Below, one piece after another: positions 10,138 to 22,103 of a stretch of 64,000 nt of DNA. Positions within the stretch are counted from its first letter, which is position 1. The number at the start of each line of letters is the position of its first letter. The translations under genes and the position numbers were made by a program. This stretch comes from Chamaecyparis obtusa. Its lineage: Eukaryota; Streptophyta; Pinopsida; Cupressales; Cupressaceae. The stretch covers positions 1 through 64,000 of the forward strand of contig BSBK01008850.1 of NCBI GenBank assembly GCA_027943335.1, given 5' to 3'. The notes below the pieces were generated by a model that saw only the letters and a program-made list of their open reading frames with translations, was not told the DNA's origin and did no database searches.

Positions 10138-12920
10138 AACCTTATCCTCCATTTTTCTCTTCCATCTTCCTTTCCCTATCAGCATCTTTGAACATATAAT
10201 TTTTAATCCTTAGCATATAATGGTTTATCCTTTCAAGGAGCATTATCTAAAATGCTTGCCTTCTTCCAAAAAAAAAATGAAAAAAAAAGAATGAAAAAAT
10301 TGAAAATGTGTCTTGGTGGAAACCTGGAAACAGGCACCTTGGTAGCAAAAGTAAAGAGAAATAAATTCATCCTATGGTGAAAACCACTCTCTTGTGGCGC
10401 CTTGGATAAGTATCATGATGAAAACTTGGCAATCAGACATCATGCGTAGTTCTTCTACATATTTCATCCATTCCGTCTTCTCCCTTTGATCTTGGTAATG
10501 GTGACTTATACACGAACATTTGGCTATCTTGCGAGCTATCTTACGATGATCTTGCTTTCATTCCATTCATGCTTAGCCTTCATATTTATTTTCCTCCATT
10601 CATTCTATCCTTTTGCTATCCTTTTCCCCTTTGGTCTTGATCTAAATAAAAAAGAGTAAAAAAATGATGCTACGAAGCCTCTTGACATGTCTACTCCTTT
10701 GGACTGCATCCTTTCCTTCTTTTGCATTATGATTTTGTGACTTATCCTATAATGGCCTTTCATTTCTTGTCCAAATGTGCTTTACATGACAATTTTTCCC
10801 TAGCTTGGGTACTCTTAACGAGTTGGCCCTTGAGGATTTCTTCCCTTCATTCTCCTTCATTCTCTTGTCTTCCATCTCTTCCACCAGCTTGCTAATCCCT
10901 CATGTTCTCCACCTTGCTAGACATTGGGACTACATGATGTGATCTTACTTGAGAGTTTGATGCCCATTATGTCTGGGGACATCCTTTGTACATATTGATC
11001 CTAAAAAAATCCAAAAAAATGATATATTGTCAAAAATTCTAAAAATAAAAAAATGTCCTGAAAAAATGATCATCTTAGTGAAAACCTAGCAATATGCGCT
11101 TTGATGTATCTCAAAAAAATTATATATTCCAAAAAATAAAAAAATTAAAAAAATTCAAAAATTCAAAAAAATAGAAAAAGTGCCTTGGTGAAAACCTGAA
11201 AATAGGCACCTTGGTAGCAAAAATACACAAAAAAATTGAAAAAGTCCTTAAAAAAATCTATCAAGTGGTGAAAACCTAAAAACAGGCATTGCTTGAGACC
11301 CTTGCACCTATGTCTATCATTCTTGCATGGCACTTCTCCGCTCCACTTTCCGCTTTGCCTCTCCTAGCCTGGAATTGACTCTTGTCTTAGTCTAGGGGGC
11401 ATACGTTGTTCTAGCTTATCTTGGGTCTCTTTGTGTGTTTTGGTTTCTTGGGCCTCTTGGTTCCAACGGTGTTTTTCAACACCACCCCAATTGTGTTTTT
11501 CAACACTTTCCTAGCATCGAGTGCTTTCTCAACACTTATCAGATATCCTATCCACAGTTTCGAATGATGCAATATTTCTCACTAGCAAATGCAATACTCA
11601 AAGTTTGACTCTATGACCTACACAAATGCACTTAAACACTTGACTTTCTTAAATTTTCTTTATTTATTTGTGTGCTATCTATGATGATTTCTTTGATGAG
11701 TGTTCTATCCCTAATAGTTTTCGATGATGCTGAGCTAGAAGACTGGGGCATGAGAACATGTTTTATTTGCTTTCTACCTGTGGGTATATTTTGTTGATCT
11801 TGGTTGTCATGAGCATTTATGCTTGTTCCACTTGACTCTAGGATCTACAAGGTATTATCCTTGACTATTTTTTCCAACAAGTGCATGCTTATAGTCATCT
11901 TGACTTTCTTGTGTCTCAATGTGAGCATAATCTTGCTATATCAAACTTAAGGAATCTCACTGCACTAGTCATCCTTACTTATATGTCTTTGGTGCCTAGG
12001 TGGGATTTTCACATTCCTATTTTATATAGATCATATTTAGATCCACATAGTTATACTAGTGTGTATTGTATGATCTTGCGATGCTACCAATAATGCTCGA
12101 TGATGAATATTAGAGTCTAATAGCTTTGTGACCTTGCAAGTAAACCTCTTTTCATAATAGCTTGCATTTTTAGGTTCATGTTAGTTAGTTTTTCATCTTG
12201 CATATGGAGAGAGCTCTCCTTTCATCTTTTGTGGACCTGTCGGTCAACTATGCTCACCTTTTGCTTCTTCCCGATCACATCTTTCGCTTCTTGTCTTTCA
12301 TTTCACATCATTTTCTCTTCATTTCAGGATCAAAACTGAAATCTGAGTTCACCTTGATCGTCAAAATTGCATTTCACCCTCTTCTACGCAGTTGGCTGAC
12401 CATTTGAGGCTTGATCCTTCGATCTTTGCTGGGGCATCTTCATTTCTTCATCTCCATCTCTCTCACCCTTCTAGTCTTTCATTCATTTAATTCATCTCTC
12501 TCTAAGGTCTTAACTGGGGTATATCTTCACTGCTTGATGGTTATCCTATCTCTTTCATCTTTGATTATGATTTCTAGTGATTTGATCATGTTGCTCTTGC
12601 TTTTGCCTTCCCTCTACCTGATTTTGCTTTCGATCCCGAGAGGGCAGACACATCATATTGTATTGGCTATTCTCCAGAGCATATGCTTGACCATTTCATT
12701 TGCTCTGATCAATCTATCTTTGCACTTGACATGTTAGTTCTCATCTCGAGTTCTAATACTATCCATCTCTTTCCTAAGTGTTCAGTACTGTCGCTACCAG
12801 GCTAACCATGCAGGATTTGCTATCTCTCTGCACTTCATTCTTTGGAGTTAGATCTCTATTGCCTTCTTGGCTGATCTATTCTTTGACGTAATGTGTTCCC
12901 AGATCGATCACACATTAGTC
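10138..12920 (+). other. Tat-1 3' non-coding region with repeated stem-loop modules
   Basis: The region is homologous to the 3' part of Tat-2 (38420-42500 without its antisense gene). It contains modules around GGTGAAAACCTG at about 10308-10337, 11082-11110, 11180-11209 and 11269-11300. The best modules pair GTGCCT or GTGTCT with AGGCAC around GGTGAAAACC. A-rich filler lies between modules. No pol domain is present; the open frames in this part show no recognisable protein. Confidence 0.6.
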
Positions 12921-12933
12921 AAAGAGGGGCAAA
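12921..12933 (+). other. Tat-1 polypurine tract
   Basis: AAAGAGGGGCAAA lies directly before the TG of the 3' LTR, where plus-strand priming is expected. Tat-2 has the matching GAAAGAGGGGAAAA at 42502-42515. Confidence 0.7.
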
Positions 12934-13835
12934 TGTAATCATCTAAAAATGGTCATCTAGACTATTAGCCCCTTTTGCTAAATCATAAATTGTTTATTCT
13001 TGATCAAATCCTAGTTCTATCATTTATTTGATTATTTTCTATGGGCTAACCATTTTATCCTAAGTGTTTATTTAATTAAAAGGAGTTTCCTCCTCTTTTA
13101 TTAAATAAAAAGCCCCCCACTTTTCCTCTTATCCTAAGTTGCACAAATAAAACATTATTCCTATTTTATAAAAAGGGAAAAAACACTTTTTGTCTCATAT
13201 GGACACAAAACTCAACTCTTATTTTCCCATTGGAGGATATTTGTGCACATGGATTGCTCCTCTTTCAAGCTCCACTGATGATTAAATCTTTTGCCTCTTA
13301 ATCTCCGTGGTCCATTCTTTCTCATTTCTTATAAAAGGAGAGCTCTCTTCTCTTTTTAGCATCCATCTTTTGAATACTAACCTTATGCTACAGGATTAAT
13401 TTCTAGGAGACTTTGAAGCTTTTTGAAGACATTCTTGCATTCATCTTTCATTTCTTTCATCCTAGCTTCATATTTATGCTTTCCTAGATTAGATTTATTC
13501 CTATGTTCTAGATTAGCTCACATAGATTAGTTAGTTTGGATTGTAACACTTGCATCTTTCTTTTCATAGCTTAGCTTGCATTCTCATTTCTAGCATAGTT
13601 GCATTTCATTCTCATATTGATTCTTGAGGATATTGGCATTCTTTCCCTTGTCTCCATTGAATCTCCCATTGCATGGTTTACTAGCAAGGTCATAGGCTTA
13701 ATAGCTCTAGCTGAGAGCACACTTAATATCCTTGCACTCCATGCCTAGGGAGCTCTAGGTTGATTTTCAAGGATTCCCATTCATGGATTCCCTTGGAAGC
13801 AAAGACTTAGAGAAGTGCACATCTTAGTGTGTATA
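12934..13835 (+). repeat. Tat-1 3' LTR
   Basis: 902 bp, nearly identical to 4672-5572. The last two bases are TA where the 5' copy has CA, a C-to-T change. The GTAAC duplication follows at once. Confidence 0.92.
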
Positions 13836-14272
13836 GTAACAACTGAAACAGACCCAACCAATTGCTATCCAAGCATAATGTAACATATAACTTATTCATA
13901 ATTATGAAGCTATAGCAGTGGAGTAGAGCCAATTGTTATACAAGCATATTGTAACATATATAACTTAGGTATAAAAGCTTAAATTGGCTGCCCACAAAAA
14001 AGAAATTCAAGGATTACCTAAATTTATCCATCAATCACAGTGATCAGATTACTAACAGACCTAATTGTTATCCAAGTACTTAACATATATCTTGTGCATA
14101 GGAGTTTAAATTGACTGGGTACAAAAAGAACCACAGAGAAGCACCAGTAAGATCTCATAAATAATTGAGACTTATGGCACTGCATTTGGCTTTCCTTTGA
14201 AAAGCCCTATGAGAACTATATCCCCATGAATATAGATAGAGGGTTTTGATCTATGAAGTGCCATGGTAAGAT

Positions 14273-14467
14273 TTAGAGCATTAATTTAACAACAAATAGG
14301 GGCGTATGCATATCACCAAATAGGCCAGGCACAGCTGGAAGTTGCCATCCCTCTACCCCCAAATTAGCAAACATACAACCTCTATGAGCTCCTACCCATC
14401 CATTTTCATTTCCTTGTTTTACTGCACTGTAGGGTTTCTCGATTTTTGCACTGGATTCATAGAACAA
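14273..14467 (-). CDS. Short exon-like open frame, unknown
   Basis: A 64-residue minus-strand frame. It has protein-like composition (for example GCMFANLGVEGWQLPAVPG) unlike the low-complexity frames around it. I do not recognise it, and it has no partner exon that I can see. It overlaps the first copy of the 0.3-kb duplication at its 5' end. It may be a captured exon or chance. Confidence 0.2.
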   Translation of the reverse strand: MFYESSAKIEKPYSAVKQGNENGWVGAHRGCMFANLGVEGWQLPAVPGLFGDMHTPLFVVKLML

Positions 14468-15019
14468 TGGTGATAATAGGGGAATCGGGGTGCTCTTAAG
14501 AGATACATAATTTCTACATTGAGACTTGCTTTCTTATCGACTAATTATTGATGCCAATATTAATGATGCTCACTGCTAGTAAGTCAAAAACTCATCAGAG
14601 TTCACTTTCGCACCATAAAACACACATTTATACTAAGAAAGTAATGTTGTTGGTGTAAAATCCTAACTAAAACCAGAGTATAGTGTCTAAATTACTAAAA
14701 CCCAACCCCGTCCATTTTCATTTCCTTGTTCTACTGCACTGTAGGGTTTCTCAAATTCTGCACCAGATTCACAGAACAATGGTGATAATAGGGGAATCGG
14801 GGTGCTCTTAAGAGATACATAGTCTCTACACTGAGACTTACCTGCTTATCGGGTATTTCCTGCTTATCGGGTATTTATTGATGCCAATATTGATGATGCT
14901 CACTACTAGTAATTCAAAAACTCATCAGAGTTCACTTTCGTACCATAAAGCACACATTTATAATAAGAAAGTAATGTTGTTGGTGTAAAACCCTAACTAA
15001 AACTAGAGGACAGTGTCTA
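14396..15019. repeat. Direct tandem duplication, about 310-bp unit
   Basis: Unit 1 begins about 14396 (CCCATCCATTTTC) and unit 2 about 14707 (CCGTCCATTTTC). Each proceeds through CACTGTAGGGTTTCTC, GGGGAATCGGGGTGCTC, GATGCCAATATT and GTAATGTTGTTGGTG to a shared TAGTGTCTAA-type end. Unit 2 has an internal duplication of TGCTTATCGGGTATTT. Confidence 0.8.
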
Positions 15020-15201
15020 AGAAACCTCAAAGATTTACCTCCTTGTCCGAAGAAAGCACTGAAATGAAACCCAAACCCTATGAGATTTTTAACTCTCCAA
15101 ACCCTGGAGAAAATGAAACCCACATTAGGAAAATCCAGAGAAATGGAGACAAATGGATACCCACAAGGATTTTCCAACTCACTTTGCTGCAGTGTAGAAG
15201 G

Positions 15202-16350
15202 TGTTAGAAAGTAAAGTCCACCAAGATAACTCAGAGGGGTTGGGGGGGGGGGGGGGTGAATCAAATATCAAATAATTATAACTTTTATCATCTTCAACAA
15301 CATTAAACCATATAAGCAATATAATTACCAACCGCAGAAAGATATTCATACACAATTACAGAATAACACAAGATATGTTGACTAGGGAACGTCTTGATCA
15401 AAGAATAAACGCTGGTGGGAATGATGCCCAAAAAAGATGCACTAATATGAATATTCCTTGTGAAAGGATGGACTCTATTAGGAGTCTTATAAAATACATT
15501 TAGTACATATAAATCCCTATTAGGAGATTTTGAATCCCTATTAAAAGATTCTAACCCTATTAGGAGTTATGGAAGACAGAAGGACCCACTGCCCAAACAA
15601 CTTCAAGGTAAGATCACTGAACTCACTATCCAAATAATCTTTGCATTATTCAATAGAATAATATGTTACCTTTTCTATGACTGTGCCAAACCGCACTCAC
15701 TGCTACATCAGATCTCAATTTCAGATCTCTGTACTTCGCATGTCTTCCTTCACAATTCAATTTCACAACTTCATAATCAACCACTCTCTCTATACAACAA
15801 GGAAAAATATTCCTTCCTTTATACCACACTCAAATAATTACAAATGAGTCGGCACACAATTACAAAATAAAATATTCCACATGCTACACCAAAATTACAT
15901 AAAACTGTTAGCTTCCAAATACAATAAATCTTCACTCATGTGACTTCAAATTTTATGCTATCATCCATGTCACTATCAATGTGTCTCTAACTTCCCTTTA
16001 ACTGTGCAAAGCCAGATTCCATCCCGATTAGGAGATATCATTTGATTGCCAAAAACCGCTACTCAGGAACACTGCCTGAATACTGCTTCCACCAAAATGA
16101 TCATAACTTTCATGAATAAAAGAATTACTATCTGCGCTCTTAACTATAGACATATAACATATCAAAGAGTATATCCTCAACGTTGCATAGCTCCAAATGC
16201 AATATCCCATGTGCGCTAATCAAAACACTTTCTGCTTCTTTGCAAGTCTTCCGTAAAACACTGTGTTGACATCAATGACAATCATAGTCATAAATGCAAC
16301 AACAACTGCTATAGAATGGGTGCCAAACACTTTAGCATTCATTCCTAACA
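15202..16350 (-). repeat. Copia-1 3' LTR
   Basis: On the plus strand it starts TGTTAGAAAG and ends ATTCCTAACA, a short terminal inverted repeat. A G-run at about 15242-15256 (C-run on the element strand) lies 40-55 bases from the LTR's 3' end. Confidence 0.9.
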
Positions 16351-16730
16351 ATCTCCCCCATTGGCATTGATGACAACATAGATGAAAAACATCCAATGTT
16401 CAAAAAATCCAATACTGCAACACTGCTTCTTCAAATCCTTTTCATCAATCAAATCTTGCTTCATTATCCTATTTAGTTCTCTCATATTGTTTTTCTAATA
16501 TTGTTTTTCATGCATACTTCTCCCCTATTGACATCAATGACAGAAATTTCATCACTATGTCAACAACAACTTAATGTCAAAAGACACTATTTAGAAGAAA
16601 AATACATTTACTAGAGTCCTCATGACTTAGCTCAGATACACATACTCCCCCATAGAGGAATTACCAACATCTAGTCCAGAAGAAAGATAGGGCTCATATA
16701 TATACTAGATGGATGCAACTAACTGCATCA
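16351..16730 (-). other. Copia-1 multiple polypurine-tract region
   Basis: Between RNase H and the 3' LTR there are at least three polypurine tracts on the minus strand. On the plus strand they read ATCTCCCCCATTGGCATTGA (16351), CTCCCCTATTGACATCAATG (about 16522) and ACTCCCCCATAG (about 16650). The first abuts the LTR and is the working one by position. Repeated tracts are a known mark of Sireviruses. Confidence 0.6.
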
Positions 16731-18543
16731 TTACTCAAAAGTAGGCTGGGAAATAACCCCAAGAATACATCTCAGATACTCAAATGTATCCTTAGGCAAA
16801 GGCTTTGTAAATATGTCTGCTATCTGTTCCTTTGTGCTTATGTAATCCAGTATGACTTCTTTCTTAGCAACTTTCTCTCTTACAACATGATACTTGATCT
16901 CTATATTTTTTGTCTTAGAAATGTAGTATAGGATTCTTAGACATACTGACTGTACTGGTGTTGTCACAATGTATAACAATGGGTTCAAAAAATTTAATTC
17001 TAATATCCTTCAGCATCTACTTCATCCAAATTATCTGGTTACAATTATTTGTTGCTGCTACATACTCTACTTCTACTGTGCTCTGTGAAATACAATTCTG
17101 CTTTTTGCTTAGCCAAGAAACTAATCTTCCTCTAAGGAAAAATGCTCCTCCATTGGTGCTTTTCTTATCATCACCATTGCCTCCCCAATCAGTATCTGTA
17201 TATGCACATAGGGTAAAATCATCATATTTTTCATACCATAATCCATAGTCCATTGTGCCTCTTAAATATCTTAGTATCCTCTTTACTGCTGCATAATGTG
17301 ATTCTCTAGGTTCAGCTTGAAATCTTGCTACAATTCCAACTGAATGTGCTATATCTGGTCTTGTGTGTGTCAAATACTGCAATCCTCCAATCATGGATCT
17401 ATATTTCTTCTGCTGAATTGCTGGTGTTTCATCTATGCTAGACAACTTATGTCTAGTTACCATAGGTGTTCCAATTGGTTTACAATCCTCCATTCCAAAT
17501 CTTTTCGGCAAATCATTCAAGTACTTTGTTTGACTAACAAAGATACCATCATTGTTTTGTGTTATCTGTAATCCTAAAAAGTATTTCATCTCACCAATCA
17601 TACTCATTTCAAATTCAGTCTTCATTTCATTAGCAAATTTGTCACTAGCCTCATCTTCTCCTCCAAAAATAATGTCATCAACAAAAATAACTATAATCAA
17701 CAAACCATTTTCAATTTCTTTTGTGTACAGATTGCTATCTACTGTTCCTTTAAGAAATCCCAACTTTAACAAATACTTATCCAGTCTTGCATACCAAGTT
17801 CTAGGTGCTTGCTTTAGTCCATATAATACTTTCTTTAGTTTACATACCATGTCTCCTTCTTGAGTCAAAGAAAAACCTTCAGGCTGCTCAATGTAGACTT
17901 CTTCTTCCAATTCTCCATTTAGAAATGCTGACTTCACATCCATCTAATACACTTTGAATTTCTTAAAAGCTACACAGGCCAAAAACATTCTTATTGCTTC
18001 AATTGTTGCTATTGGTGCAAACATTTCTTCATAGTCAATTCCTTCTTGTTGTGAGTATCCCTTACATACAAATCTTGCTTTGTTTCTTACAACTTCTCCT
18101 TGTTCATTCATCTTCTTTCTAAATACCCATTTAGTTCCAATTACATTCTTGTCTTTAGGTCTAGGGACCAATTCCCATGTCTTGTTCTTTTCTATCTGAT
18201 CTAGTTCTTCTCTCATAGCATTAATCCAATGTTCATCTTCACAAGCTTCACTAGTAGATTTAGGTACAATTTGAGAAGTCAAACATAAATGTACCTTATT
18301 CCGAGTTAGAACTCCTCTATCCAAACTTCCAATAACTTGTTCAACAGGATGATGTCTTGATAAATACATGTTCGGTGTCATAGTCTCAGATCTTGCTTCA
18401 ACTGTAGATTCTTCTCTAGATTCCTCTCTGGTTTCTTCAGCATGACTTTCATTAAAAAATTCACTGTCAGTTTCAAAGAATAATTCAGTAGTTTCAGTGT
18501 TAGGTTTAGGATGAGCTTCTTCATCAGATTCATAATCCAGCAT
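16731..18543 (-). pseudogene. Copia-1 reverse transcriptase and RNase H
   Basis: Three in-register open stretches (17944-18543, 17017-17943 and 16731-16988) are separated by TAG codons at 17944-17946 and 17017-17019. RT motifs seen are [49 protein letters not shown] and the catalytic FVDD at 17674-17685 (usual YVDD). RNase H carries YTDTDWGG, SKKQNCISQSTVEVEYVAA and the tail STKEQIADIFTKPLP. RT copies the element RNA and RNase H removes it. The sister element copia-2 has a Gln codon at the first stop, supporting loss by a C-to-T change. It cannot make a full polyprotein. Confidence 0.88.
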
Positions 18544-18549
18544 TCTTTC

Positions 18550-19581
18550 CTAAATTTTGAAATTTTCATCAACTTTAACATTTGTGCTCTCAACAATAGT
18601 TTTAGTTCTCTTATTGTAACATCTATATGCTTTTCTCTTCAAAGAATATCCAAGAAAAATACCTTCATCACTTCTAGGATCAAACTTTCCAATATCATCA
18701 TCTCTCTTTATATAATATTTGCTTCCAAAAATTCTAAAATACTTAACTGAGGGTGCATGTCCAAACCATAATTCATAAGGTGTCTTGTCTGTGTCTACTA
18801 TGATTTGTACTATGTTCATTGTATATATTGCTGTATTTACTGCTTCTCTCCAAAATGTCTTCGCTAAATCATTTTCAAATAACATAGCTCTTGTTGCTTC
18901 AGTCACTGATCTGTTTCTTCTTTCTGCAATACCATTTTGTTCAGGTGTTCTCAGGGCTGAAAACTGTCTCTTAATACCATTCACTTCACAAAAAATGTTA
19001 AACTCTCTAGAAGTAAATTCACCACCTCTATCATATCTCAAACATTTAATCTTCATTCCAGATTCATTCTCAACTTTGTTCTTAATGATCTTAAACTTAT
19101 CAAATGCTTCAGATTTTTCTTTCAGAAATGCAATCCACATCATTCTTGTAAAATCATCAACAAGAATCATAAAATACCTTTCTCCATAGAATCCTCTAGT
19201 CCTGGTAGGACCGCTCAAGTCTGTATGAACAATCTCCAATTTCTCTGCCGATGTGAACTTCTTACTAGGAAATGAACTTCTCTTATGCTTAGCCATCACA
19301 CATTCTTTGCAAATCATGTTAGTAGGCTTCATAATTTTAGGCAAATCCCTTACTGCAAGTGTAGTACTTACTTTCACAGTATTATCAAAGTTTATATGAC
19401 AAAACCTTCTATGCAATAACCAACTGTTATCAATCTTAGTAATCAAACATGTCATCTCAGTAGGATTCAACTAAAATACATTACCTCTAGTTTTAGATCT
19501 AGTTCCAATCAGATTTCCATCTTTATCCTTTATCACACAAGTTTTCTCAGTAAACCAAACTTGATATCCCTTATCAACTAA
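18550..19581 (-). pseudogene. Copia-1 integrase
   Basis: The integrase part of the polyprotein. The N-terminal zinc-binding HHCC set is visible (HRRFCHINF ... MICKECVMAK). The catalytic core has Asp in HTDLSGP, Asp in RYDRGGEF and Glu in NGIAERRNR, so the D,D,E triad is intact. It would insert the element cDNA, making the 5-bp duplications seen here. TAG stops lie at 19471-19473, between protease and integrase, and at 18550-18552, before the RT linker, where the family usually has Gln. Confidence 0.85.
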
Positions 19582-20897
19582 CTATCCAACACTCAAAAGA
19601 TTATGTTTTAATCCATCCACAAAGTAAACATCATCAGTATTATTCTTTCCATCAAGAGTAATAGATCCTATACCTTTAATCAAACAAGGTGCATTGTTAC
19701 CAACTCTAACAACTCGTCCATCATAATTGTTAAACTTTATGAACTTTTTCATATCACGAGTCATATGATGTGAACAACCACTATCTATAATCCAATTATA
19801 TTTCTTTTCAACTTGGGAAACTAAGGATTTTTCTTCCTTAATATTAGTTTCAGAATTTTCTTCTTTAATTGCTACAAATCCTATTTCATAATTATTCTCA
19901 GTATCACTTTCACTTAGAGTTATTTCAATACTAGCTTCAAGGTCTTCATCATTAGCATAGTAACATTCCTTAGATCTTCTAGGCTTGAAATTATTTCTGT
20001 ACTTCTTTACTCTCTTAGGACATTTAGATGCAAAATGACCATATTCTTGACAAGTCCAACATTTAAAAATTTTCTTATCGTCTGGTTCTCTTATCACAAG
20101 CAAGGCAATACCTTCTTCAATCTTCTTGTCTTCTTCATTTCTAGATCTATTGCTGCCATCATAATCTCTGCTCACACTGATGCTTCTTGATAATGTAGGG
20201 TGAACACTAAGAGTACTAAATGCTGTCTCAATTCTAGGTAAGTCTCCTAATAACCTCAGGTTCATCTTTGCTACTTCCAATCTTCCAAGAAGAGTCTCTC
20301 TTGTAAAGTTCGTAGTACAAGGTATAACTTGTTGAATCATCTATGTTGTCTACTTAAATATAGGAGTGAATGTCCTCAGAATTTTCCATATCACTTCATT
20401 CTATGTCTTTGTTCCTCCACAAGATTTTATCCCTGCAACAATTTCTGACATTCTACCAATATAGCTTCTAACATATTCATCTTCCAACATTCTTATATCT
20501 TCAAATGCACATACCCAATTATGTAATCTAACTCTTTTTGCATGTTCATCACCTTCAAAAGTAGAGTGCAAAGCTTTCCAAATTTCATGAGACTTTTTCA
20601 ATTATTTTACTTGACTATATTCATTCTCTGGAAGTGCTGTCAAAAGTGCTTCTCTTGCAAGTATGTTACACATGAATAGATCTCTCTCATCATTAGAGCA
20701 TGTCTCAAGATCATCTTCTTCAGTGATAGTCTTATCATTCTTTGTAGTCAACCAATAACCTGGTCCTAATAGTCTTATCATTCTTTGTAGTCAACCAATA
20801 ACCTAGTCCTAAACATAGTAGATGTGTCTTCATCTTTTCTTTCCAGCTGTGAAAATTTACTCCATCAAACTTAGGGCTTTCTTTCCTAAAATTCACC
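19582..20897 (-). pseudogene. Copia-1 gag and protease
   Basis: The gag start codon is at 20895-20897, followed by the motif RKESPKFDG. A 43-bp tandem duplication at 20728-20812 shifts the frame. After it come a UBN2-type gag core (KSHEIWKALHSTFEGD), a zinc knuckle CWTCQEYGHFASKC at 20020-20061 (complete C-X2-C-X4-H-X4-C), an acidic linker, and the protease site IIDSGCSHHMT. The stretch ends at a TAG (19582-19584) just after LLSVG, and another TAG lies at 20341-20343. Gag forms the particle; the protease cleaves the polyprotein. Confidence 0.85.
20728..20812. repeat. 43-bp tandem duplication in copia-1 gag
   Basis: Two adjacent copies begin AGTCTTATCATTC at 20728 and 20771 and differ at about one base plus the edge. 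The length is not a multiple of three, so it shifts the gag frame. Slippage or repair after insertion is likely. Confidence 0.85.
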
Positions 20898-20942
20898 ATG
20901 GATCTCCTTAAGCTGTTAAATTCTCTCTTTCAAGGACCTGCT

Positions 20943-20954
20943 GTTCTGATACCA
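20943..20954 (-). other. Copia-1 primer binding site
   Basis: On the element strand it reads TGGTATCAGAAC, two bases from the 5' LTR. It complements the 3' end of initiator tRNA-Met with one change from TGGTATCAGAGC. Confidence 0.85.
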
Positions 20955-20956
20955 AT

Positions 20957-22103
20957 TGTTGGAAAGTAAAGTCCACCAAGATAACTAAGAGGGGGGGGGG
21001 GGGGGGTTCTGAATCAATTATCAGATAATTATAACTTTTATCATCTTCAATAGCATTAAACCATATAAGCAATATAATTAACAACCATAGAAAGATATTC
21101 ATACACAATTACACAATAACACAAGATATGTTGACTAGGGAACCTCTTGATCAAAGAGTAAACCCCCGTGGGAATAATGCCCACAAAAGATGCACTAATA
21201 TGAATATTCCTTGTGAAAGGATGGACTCTATTAGGAGTCTTATGAAATACATTTAGTACATATAAATCCCCGTTAGGAGATTTCAAATCCCTGTTAAAAG
21301 ATTCTAACCCTGTTACGAGTTATGGAAGATAGAAGGACCCACTGCCCAAATAGCTTTAGGGTAAGATCACTGAACTCACTATCCAAATAATCTTTGTATT
21401 ATTCAATAGAATAATATGTTACCTTTTCTCTGACTATGCCAAACTGCACTCACTGCTACATCAGATCTCAATTTCAGATCTCTGTACTTTGCATGTCTTC
21501 CTTCACAATTCACTTTCACAACTTCATAATCAACCACTCTCTCTATACAACAAGGAAAAACATTCCTTCCTTTATACCACACTCAAATAATTAAAAATGA
21601 GTCGGAACACAATTACAAAATAAAATATTCCACACGCTACACCAAAATTACATAAAACTGTTGGCTTCCAAATACAATAAATCTTCACTCATGTGACTTC
21701 AAAGTTTGTGCTATCATCCACATCACTATCAATGTGTCTCTAACTTCCCTTTAACTGCGCAAAGCTAGATTCCATCCCAATCAGGAGATATCATCTGATT
21801 GCCAAAAACCGCTACTTAGGAACACTGCTTGAATACTGCTTCCACCAAAATGATCATAACTTTCATGAATACAAGAATTACTATCTGCACTCTTAACCAT
21901 AGACATATAACATATCAAAGAGTATATCCTCAATGTTGCATAGCTCGAACTGCAATATCCCATGTGCACTAATCAAAACACTATCTGCTTCTCCGCAAGT
22001 CTTCGGTAAAATACTGTGTTGACATCAATGACAATCATAGTCATGAATGCAACAAAAAATGCTACAGAATGGGTGCCAAACACTTTAGCATTCATTCCTA
22101 ATA
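20957..22103 (-). repeat. Copia-1 5' LTR
   Basis: It pairs with 15202-16350. The right-hand terminus is ...CTAATA where the other LTR has ...CTAACA. A G-run lies at about 20991-21006. The GAAGG duplication follows. Confidence 0.9.

Larger units (their letters stand above)
4672..13835 (+). mobile_element. Tat-1: non-autonomous Ty3/gypsy (Tat-like) LTR retrotransposon
   Basis: A 9.16-kb element with two LTRs of about 0.9 kb, bounded by the 5-bp duplication GTAAC (4667-4671 and 13836-13840). It has a primer site just inside the 5' LTR and a polypurine tract next to the 3' LTR. There is no protease, reverse transcriptase, RNase H or integrase. The LTRs and 3' non-coding part resemble those of Tat-2 (33149-43438), which has a Tat-type pol, hence the assignment. 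This is the layout of a LARD-like element mobilised in trans. The LTRs differ at roughly a dozen sites by eye (about 1%), so it is probably the youngest insertion here. Confidence 0.88.
13841..15196. other. Repeat-rich spacer
   Basis: It contains three imperfect copies of a motif around CCAATTGNTATCCAAGCATA with AACATATA (about 13853, 13923 and 14054), and the 0.3-kb duplication listed separately. No recognised gene is seen. Confidence 0.45.
15202..22103 (-). mobile_element. Copia-1: Ty1/copia (Sirevirus-like) element
   Basis: A 6.9-kb minus-strand element with LTRs of about 1.15 kb and flanking 5-bp duplications GAAGG (15197-15201 and 22104-22108). Reading from right to left it has primer site, gag, protease, integrase, RT and RNase H, the copia order. 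Several polypurine tracts precede the 3' LTR, as in Sireviruses. The LTRs differ by roughly 5% in the part compared by eye, and the coding frame is broken by stops, so the copy is dead. A close relative is the element starting at 61267, whose gag begins with the same RKESPKFDG motif. Confidence 0.92.

Noticed and set aside
12198..12737. Open frames of 69 and 108 residues in the Tat-1 3' region
   Set aside because: Leu/Ser/Phe-rich low-complexity products of pyrimidine-rich non-coding DNA; the homologous part of Tat-2 does not keep the frames open.
17344..19189. Plus-strand open frames up to 134 residues
   Set aside because: Shadows of the minus-strand copia-1 integrase and RT.
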